Origin: Candidatus Neomicrothrix sp. UBA7388
Lineage (GTDB): Bacteria > Actinomycetota > Acidimicrobiia > Acidimicrobiales > Poriferisodalaceae
Direction: 5' to 3'
Length of the DNA: 10,754 bases
Assembly (NCBI GenBank): GCA_002470695.1
Contig: DKNM01000134.1
Location: 34,144-44,897, forward strand
The notes below the pieces were generated by a model, which saw nothing but the letters and a program-made list of their open reading frames with translations, had not been told where the DNA came from and made no database searches. Both the position numbers and the translations under genes were made by a program. Shown in pieces: positions 6,591 through 10,754 of the stretch. Within the stretch, counting starts at the first letter, position 1; every line of letters starts with the position of its first letter.

Positions 6591-7189
6591 TGATCGCTGC
6601 TCCCTGGAAGAACATCTGAGAATACATCCCAACTTTTCCAGTCTGGCTCCGGGGGAGGAGCGTCGCCTCCTGGAGCAAATTCTGAGATGTTGCCATTCTC
6701 TAAATCATGCACGTATCTAGGGCAATTAGGAAAGACTCGCGAGACCTTGACCTCGACTACAGCTTCAGCGCAATCGAAATCGGACAGTGCCTCGCTATCA
6801 AGAAGTACTTGAGCTTGACCGTGGATGCGAATGCGGGCTGCCTTTTCGTTTTGACGGATGAAGAGCATCGCGACACGACCAGTTTCTTGAATGCAGCCCA
6901 GCGATCTGTACATCCCGTTGCCGTCGTAGGAAGGGAAACGAAGTGTTTGTGGATCTATCACCCGCACGAAGCCCGGACGTCCACCTTTGTAGGAAACATC
7001 TGGAAATCCCTCTTTGCTGACAGTGGCGAGAAAGAAGTATGTCGCCTTAGTTAAAAATGCAGCCGTAGGTTGATCAAATGCGTCCGTAACGGTTACTTCT
7101 TCGAGACGATCAGCTAGCCGCCTAGCATCGAAATGATCTTGCATCTTCCGAGCGCCAGTCCCATATAGCTCGCCAGTGCTTTCGGTCAT
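6587..7189 (-). CDS. Pyridoxamine 5'-phosphate oxidase-fold (PPOX) flavin or F420 binding protein
   Basis: A 200-residue split-barrel protein. The core is ATYFFLATVSKEGFPDVSYKG (split in text: FFLATVSKEGFPDVSYKGG, about 52-70), then GFVRVIDPQTLRFPSYDGNG, MYRSLGCIQETGRVAMLFI, and NCPRYVHDLENG near the C-terminus. This pattern is found in annotated pyridoxamine 5'-phosphate oxidase family proteins of actinobacteria and proteobacteria. It is probably not the vitamin B6 enzyme itself; FMN or F420 binding with oxidoreductase activity on a small molecule is more likely. The start is ATG 7189; a GTG directly upstream (7192) is equally possible. It sits 41 bases after the DsbA-fold gene, with a hairpin between, and its TGA stop overlaps the LLM start as ATGA. 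Confidence 0.87.
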   Translation of the reverse strand: MTESTGELYGTGARKMQDHFDARRLADRLEEVTVTDAFDQPTAAFLTKATYFFLATVSKEGFPDVSYKGGRPGFVRVIDPQTLRFPSYDGNGMYRSLGCIQETGRVAMLFIRQNEKAARIRIHGQAQVLLDSEALSDFDCAEAVVEVKVSRVFPNCPRYVHDLENGNISEFAPGGDAPPPEPDWKSWDVFSDVLPGSSDQ

Positions 7190-7204
7190 CACTCCACACT
7201 AGAG

Positions 7205-7219
7205 GCTCGCGTTGCGAGC
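7205..7219 (-). repeat. Intercistronic hairpin between the DsbA-fold and PPOX genes
   Basis: GCTCGC and GCGAGC make a perfect 6 bp GC-rich stem around a 3-base loop, midway in the 41-base gap. No T tract follows on the minus strand. It may tune the ratio of the two products or protect an mRNA end; this is inference. Confidence 0.4.
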
Positions 7220-7230
7220 TCTCCCACTTC

Positions 7231-7959
7231 TCAGGCCGGTTTGTGAGCTTTTCGAGACCCTGCTTCCCAATCTTCCATAACGGGTGGAGCTTCTAAAGTA
7301 CCGAGGACATTGATTTGGGGCGCCTCACGCAGTGAGCGCTTCATCTCGGCGAAGCCTGGAAAGCTTGCGAGCTCAATGACTGCATTCCACAGTGGGACGG
7401 CTTCCTCATCGCTTGGCACGCGTGAAATCACGGGGCCGAAAAACGATAAGCCAGACGGAGGTTGGAACGAGATAATGGGGGTGCCGACGTCCCGGCCTGT
7501 TCGAGAAAGCGCCAGCTCCGTTTCTTGTTCTATTACTGAGTCCCAGCTCATTTCGTCGACTGCGCTTGCGTAATGCTTGGGTAGCCCCGCAGTTGCTAGG
7601 CACTTTTCGGTGTGCTCCACAGTGCCGAGCTGCTTTCGAAGTCCAGGTCGGCGTTCAAGCTCCCAATAATGTGTGCCGAAAGCGGCATAAAGGGAAGACA
7701 TGTGCTCTTTGCCTTCTTCTTCTCTTACTTTGGCAGCTGTTCGGAGAAAGCGAAGACCTGAGGTGTGGCCTTCCTCGTAACCCGCAGGAAAATCAGTTTC
7801 GTAGTTTTTATCTTTATTCAGAATTCTCAAAGAAATAAAACGCCAGTCAACCGAATAGTTCGTTTGTACTGAGACTTTTTCAACCCATCGAGACGTAACC
7901 CAAGCGAAAGGGCAAATTGGGTCCCAAAAAAACTCAATGTCGTACTTGTTCTCACTCAC
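7231..7959 (-). CDS. DsbA-fold protein of the mycothiol-dependent nitroreductase (Rv2466c) type, with CPFA at the active site
   Basis: A 242-residue thioredoxin/DsbA-superfamily protein without a signal peptide, so cytoplasmic. The N-terminal block FFWDPICPFAWVTSRWVEKV (10-29) matches the Rv2466c pattern of an FDPxCPWxW-TSRW segment, in which a CPWC motif works with mycothiol. Here the motif is C16-P-F-A19, so the nucleophilic Cys stays but the resolving Cys is lost. A monothiol mechanism with mycothiol, or a different redox partner, would follow. The C-terminal GTPIISFQPPSGLSFFGPVIS block holds the cis-Pro region of the fold. The start is GTG 7959-7957, with AGAGG upstream. It heads a likely three-gene redox operon with the PPOX and LLM genes. 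A 2-hydroxychromene-2-carboxylate isomerase-like role is a less likely alternative. Confidence 0.85.
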   Translation of the reverse strand: MSENKYDIEFFWDPICPFAWVTSRWVEKVSVQTNYSVDWRFISLRILNKDKNYETDFPAGYEEGHTSGLRFLRTAAKVREEEGKEHMSSLYAAFGTHYWELERRPGLRKQLGTVEHTEKCLATAGLPKHYASAVDEMSWDSVIEQETELALSRTGRDVGTPIISFQPPSGLSFFGPVISRVPSDEEAVPLWNAVIELASFPGFAEMKRSLREAPQINVLGTLEAPPVMEDWEAGSRKAHKPA

Positions 7960-8096
7960 GTGTAGGCCTCTTAGTTCGGGGAGCGAGTCGTACCCTACCT
8001 CTATTTCCTTCTCCCTTCTGTGGGGTGGGTGGCTACCGAGGTCTGGGCGTACCCTTTGCGGATGGGTCTATGTGTGATGGACGGTGATAGTCGGGT

Positions 8097-8387
8097 TTAG
8101 GTGTTAGTTCCAACAATTCGACCAACCCCTTCCGAAGACTCAAGGCGGATAGGTAAGACCCGCTGGTACTCGGGTGAGTGGTACCACGTTTTGGCACTCG
8201 CTAAATCATCGAATTCAATGATGACAGTTGCGGAGAGGGTTGATTCTCCTTCAACTAACTCTGGTCTCGTGTCATAAACGATGCCGCGACCGCCATACTT
8301 GCTGATCGCCGACTGGGCGCCTGCTTGGTATTCCGCTAGCCGGTCTAAGGTGTGCCATCTAGTGTGCAGAACAAAGTATCCGTGCAT
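8097..8387 (-). CDS. DUF1330 family protein
   Basis: A 96-residue dimeric ferredoxin-like-fold protein. The start is ATG 8387-8385, giving MHGYFVLHTRWHTLDRLAEY, which matches the usual MxGYxxxxxxxxDxxxxxEY opening; the longer frame from 8438 adds 17 residues without family resemblance. GGRGIVYDTRPELVEGE (about 32-48) and SAKTWYHSPEYQRVLPIRL (about 64-83) match the GGRxLxRGG...LEG and ARxWYxSPEYQxxxxxR signatures. The family has no established biochemical role. It reads in the same direction as the DsbA-fold gene, 137 bases away, and is divergent from the alpha/beta hydrolase gene at 8467. Confidence 0.9.
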   Translation of the reverse strand: MHGYFVLHTRWHTLDRLAEYQAGAQSAISKYGGRGIVYDTRPELVEGESTLSATVIIEFDDLASAKTWYHSPEYQRVLPIRLESSEGVGRIVGTNT

Positions 8388-8466
8388 CGTTATTCCATTC
8401 CCAAAGACGCAGATATTTACGGTTGTTAACCACATCATTATCGACTTGGGGCCTATGGTCCACTGA
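8388..8466. promoter_or_regulatory. Divergent intergenic region between the DUF1330 and alpha/beta hydrolase genes
   Basis: These 79 bases must hold both start signals, or the hydrolase transcript is leaderless. GGTTGTTAACC (8422-8432) is a short palindrome that could be an operator. A weak TTTACG / TATCGA pair with 17-base spacing points toward the hydrolase. Neither is strong enough to name a promoter. Confidence 0.25.
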
Positions 8467-9336
8467 GTGAATGCCAGAGAAAATGAACCGGTGAATATTC
8501 AAGAACCCGAACTCCTCGACTCCGCAGGGGGTGGACAAATAGCTCTTCACGAACTCGGAGGATCGGGCCCACCAATCTTGTTTGTGCATGCGACGGGTTT
8601 TAACTCTCGAACTTATGGGCCGTTTATGTCTGAGGTGAAAAAGAGCTTTTCAGTTTGGGCGCCCGACCTGAGAGCACACGGTTGGAGTACGAGCCCAACT
8701 AATGGAGACTACGAGTGGACAAGCCTCGCCGAAGACCTTTTGGTTGTCGTGGATCACCTTGGCATTAAAGTCGGGGAGCTGGACTGTATTGGGCATTCAA
8801 TAGGGGCAGCTACTCTGCTATTGGCGGACGCAGCTCGTCCGGGACTTATTAGGCGCATGTATGGCTATGAACCAGTTATGTGGCGACCGGGCGAAGCATT
8901 CCCTCCAGGAGATAATCCGTTGATCGCCGGCGCTCAAAAGCGCCGCGAGGTTTTCAGTTCCCGCAGTGAGGCGTTGACCAGGTTTGCTAGCCGTCCGCCG
9001 TTTTCCACCTGCCGGGCAGACGCTCTATATAGCTATGTTGAAAACGTCTTTGAGGATTTAGATGACGGAACGGTGCGACTGCGTTGCCGTGGTGTGGATG
9101 AAGCCAAGGTCTACAACGGTGAACGAGTCTCTACCAATGACAGGATTACCTCTTGCTTAGCGAAAGTCGTAATTGGCAAAGGCATCGATCAAGGTTTCGG
9201 AAACCTAGGAACCCCTGCGGCTGAGTCGCTGCGCAACTCGAAGACGGTGATCTACGAGGATCTAACTCACTTTGGGCCATTAGAGGCTCCGAAACGTCTG
9301 GCACTTGATGCGGTGTCGGCATTAAAAGCAGACTAA
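8467..9336 (+). CDS. Alpha/beta hydrolase
   Basis: A 289-residue alpha/beta hydrolase without a signal peptide. The oxyanion-hole segment is ILFVHATGFNSRTY (37-50), WAPDLRAHGWST (64-75) is the usual strand-4 region, the nucleophile elbow is IGHSIGAA (108-115; S111), and the catalytic His is H268 (EDLTHFGPLEAP). The catalytic acid is probably D241, near the end of strand 7 (IGKGIDQG), by position. The substrate is unknown; similar proteins are annotated as esterases, epoxide hydrolases or lactonases. The start used is GTG 8467, without a clear Shine-Dalgarno; GTG 8491 is an alternative. Its stop overlaps the stop of the converging hydrolase by 4 bases. Confidence 0.88.
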   Translation: MNARENEPVNIQEPELLDSAGGGQIALHELGGSGPPILFVHATGFNSRTYGPFMSEVKKSFSVWAPDLRAHGWSTSPTNGDYEWTSLAEDLLVVVDHLGIKVGELDCIGHSIGAATLLLADAARPGLIRRMYGYEPVMWRPGEAFPPGDNPLIAGAQKRREVFSSRSEALTRFASRPPFSTCRADALYSYVENVFEDLDDGTVRLRCRGVDEAKVYNGERVSTNDRITSCLAKVVIGKGIDQGFGNLGTPAAESLRNSKTVIYEDLTHFGPLEAPKRLALDAVSALKAD

Positions 9337-10103
9337 ATATGTCCAAATATCCCGTTTCTGTGAAGAAACATTTTTATTTCTGAAATCAGAACATCCGGTT
9401 GATCTTTGTGGACAATATGTCCGCAATCTGACACTAGGCAACTTTCAGCGTTCTCAATGCTGCTTGCAATACCTGGAAGCATATTCTTAGTTGCATATTC
9501 GTCCACATCGCCTTGAATCACGAGAACAGGGCAAGTGATGTCGCGATTATCGCTGCGAATATCAAAGGCCTGAAAATCTCCGCTGAGCCAAACATTTGCC
9601 CAGCGATCGAACGCGTTTTCAGGGTCGTTGTGATGTTGAGCGAGTCCCTTCACTATCTCGGAACGACGGTGGGTTGCCGCTTTGATCTGGTTTACGGCGA
9701 TGTCTTCAACGTAGGCGTGCGCGGCGATTGTTACCAATGCTTTGGGGTGGTTCGATGGCGAAGCGGCATGTATCAGGGCGATTGTGCCACCGTCGCTGTG
9801 GCCGATAAGGATGGGATCGGATATGTGCAACCGTGCCAGTAGCTCGGGCAACGCTTCAAGCGCCTCTCGATGCATAAAGTCCGCATCGTATTTGGGTTCG
9901 CCAGCAGCGGAGCGACCGTAACCAGATCTGTCGTAAGCCATCACTGTTAGGCCGGTATTTGCGTGAAGCTGTGATGGGAAATCTCGCCACTGAGTGATCG
10001 AACCGAGCCCCTCGTGCAGTAACACGACCACTGGCCCCTTTTCGATGCTTCCCCAAACCCGAAATGCTATATCCAGTGGGGGAACCGTATTGGATTCTGA
10101 CAT
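9333..10103 (-). CDS. Alpha/beta hydrolase
   Basis: A 256-residue cytoplasmic alpha/beta hydrolase. It has the HG oxyanion motif as LLHEGLGSITQWRDFP (28-43), YDRSGYGRS (57-65), the nucleophile elbow IGHSDGGT (98-106, Ser in GHSDG), the acid in VIQGDVDEYA and the His in CGHIVHKDQP. The pattern fits small-ester or thioester hydrolases; the LLHEGLGS...YDRxGYGxS form is common among proteobacterial and actinobacterial members of unknown substrate. ATG 10103 is backed by AGGAGAAG (10113-10106), a strong Shine-Dalgarno. It is not a recent copy of the neighbouring hydrolase at 8467: the two share only fold motifs. It is divergent from the Nudix gene. Confidence 0.9.
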   Translation of the reverse strand: MSESNTVPPLDIAFRVWGSIEKGPVVVLLHEGLGSITQWRDFPSQLHANTGLTVMAYDRSGYGRSAAGEPKYDADFMHREALEALPELLARLHISDPILIGHSDGGTIALIHAASPSNHPKALVTIAAHAYVEDIAVNQIKAATHRRSEIVKGLAQHHNDPENAFDRWANVWLSGDFQAFDIRSDNRDITCPVLVIQGDVDEYATKNMLPGIASSIENAESCLVSDCGHIVHKDQPDVLISEIKMFLHRNGIFGHI

Positions 10104-10159
10104 TACTTCTCCTGCTGCAATGAGAGAGCGGCCGTCGAATAGCGAGTACCTTGCCGGTG

Positions 10160-10687
10160 ATGGTGTTTAACCCGATTATTGGAACCCTGATATACCTCTT
10201 GGAGCGCAAGACTAATAGCGTTCTTTTGATTAAGCGTGACGCACGCCCAAGTGACGATCACTTCGGAAAATATAACGGCGTTGGCGGAAAGCTAGAGGTT
10301 GACGAGTCGGTCGTGCAGGGCGCTCGCCGCGAACTTTTGGAAGAAACAGGACTCACTGCTGCTTCTCTTAGGATGCGAGGAACCATTAGCTGGTCGAATT
10401 TTGGGCCGCGACGCGAAGAGTGGCTTGGTTTCATCTTTCTAGTCGACCAATGGGAGGGTGACGTCTTTGCTGAGAATCATGAAGGAACCCTTGAATGGGT
10501 GGCGTTAGACAGGCTGTTGGCGGCGTGTGACGAAGACGCGTCGGTAAGGCAAGCTGCAGATTTGCCAATGTGGGAAGGGGACCGTCATTTCATTCCAATG
10601 GTTTTTGACGATGACCCATCCCAGTTCCATGGGGTTATGCCTTATGACGGCGACTCTCCGCTGTCCTGGAAATTCGAGCGAATTTGA
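10160..10687 (+). CDS. Nudix hydrolase, probably 8-oxo-dGTP diphosphatase (MutT/MTH1-like)
   Basis: A 175-residue Nudix protein with a perfect box, GX5EX7REUXEEXGU, read as GKLEVDE-SVVQGAR-RELLEETGL. The preceding HFGKYNGVGGK and the C-terminal MPYDGDSPLSWKFERI match the MTH1/YtkD-like subgroup that removes oxidised purine nucleoside triphosphates. The Glu residues of the box bind the divalent metals. The start is taken as ATG 10160; TTG 10151, GTG 10157 and GTG 10163 are in frame nearby and no Shine-Dalgarno decides among them, so a leaderless message is possible. It diverges from the hydrolase at 9333-10103, with 56 bases between the starts. Confidence 0.9.
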   Translation: MVFNPIIGTLIYLLERKTNSVLLIKRDARPSDDHFGKYNGVGGKLEVDESVVQGARRELLEETGLTAASLRMRGTISWSNFGPRREEWLGFIFLVDQWEGDVFAENHEGTLEWVALDRLLAACDEDASVRQAADLPMWEGDRHFIPMVFDDDPSQFHGVMPYDGDSPLSWKFERI

Positions 10688-10689
10688 CG

Positions 10690-10754
10690 CTATAAGCGCA
10701 CGTACTCGTACTCTGCTGGTTGGGTGTTGATGCCGGCGGATGGGGCGGCGATCC
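10690..10754 (-). CDS. Possible C-terminal end of an unidentified gene, cut by the window edge
   Basis: On the minus strand a frame entering from the right edge stays open for 20 codons and ends in TAG (10692-10690), with C-terminus PAEYEYVRL. It would converge on the Nudix gene with 2 bases between stops. Codon use is ordinary, but the fragment is too short to identify, and no family is claimed. Confidence 0.35.
   Translation of the reverse strand, partial: IAAPSAGINTQPAEYEYVRL

Noticed and set aside
8467-10103. Tandem duplication of the two alpha/beta hydrolases
   Set aside because: They share only fold motifs, differ in length and motif detail, and are in opposite orientation.

Overview
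The window looks like a piece of a mid-GC actinobacterial chromosome, possibly a marine or freshwater lineage such as Acidimicrobiia. This is inferred from gene content: a mycothiol-linked DsbA-fold protein of the Rv2466c type, a luciferase-like F420-type oxidoreductase, a PPOX-fold flavin or deazaflavin protein, and a SerB with doubled ACT domains. No rRNA, tRNA, CRISPR, insertion sequence or phage gene is visible. No gap between genes exceeds 300 bases.

Left block (1-3108, all minus strand). In transcription order it runs serB (serine biosynthesis), an enoyl-CoA hydratase/isomerase, an ArsC-family arsenate reductase, then a tandem glycine riboswitch leading into gcvT (glycine cleavage T protein, cut by the window edge). 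The main discovery is the arsC gene. Its reading frame is interrupted by one TGA exactly where the catalytic cysteine (Cys12 of E. coli ArsC) belongs. Eleven in-frame codons lie before the TGA, starting at an ATG with a good Shine-Dalgarno, and 106 lie after it. A stem-loop with a GGUC loop starts 17 bases after the UGA and fits the bacterial SECIS pattern. TGA is an ordinary stop for several neighbouring genes, so the simplest reading is a selenocysteine arsenate reductase. A plain ORF caller would miss it or truncate it to 88 residues without its active site.

Middle block (3109-5566, plus strand). A 222-base leader with two hairpins precedes a YeiH/UPF0324 membrane protein. An EstB/class C beta-lactamase-like serine hydrolase with an SxxK motif follows.

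Second minus block (5577-8387). In transcription order: a DUF1330 protein, an Rv2466c-like DsbA-fold protein with CPFA instead of CPWC, a PPOX-fold protein, and an LLM-class oxidoreductase coupled to the PPOX gene by an ATGA overlap. The last three look like one redox operon.

Right end (8467-10754). Two unrelated alpha/beta hydrolases converge and overlap by 4 bases. A Nudix hydrolase with a perfect Nudix box diverges from the second. The last 65 bases may hold the C-terminus of another minus-strand gene. The hydratase, esterase-like enzymes, hydrolases and F420-type oxidoreductase suggest small-molecule catabolism and redox chemistry, but no single pathway can be named from the sequence.
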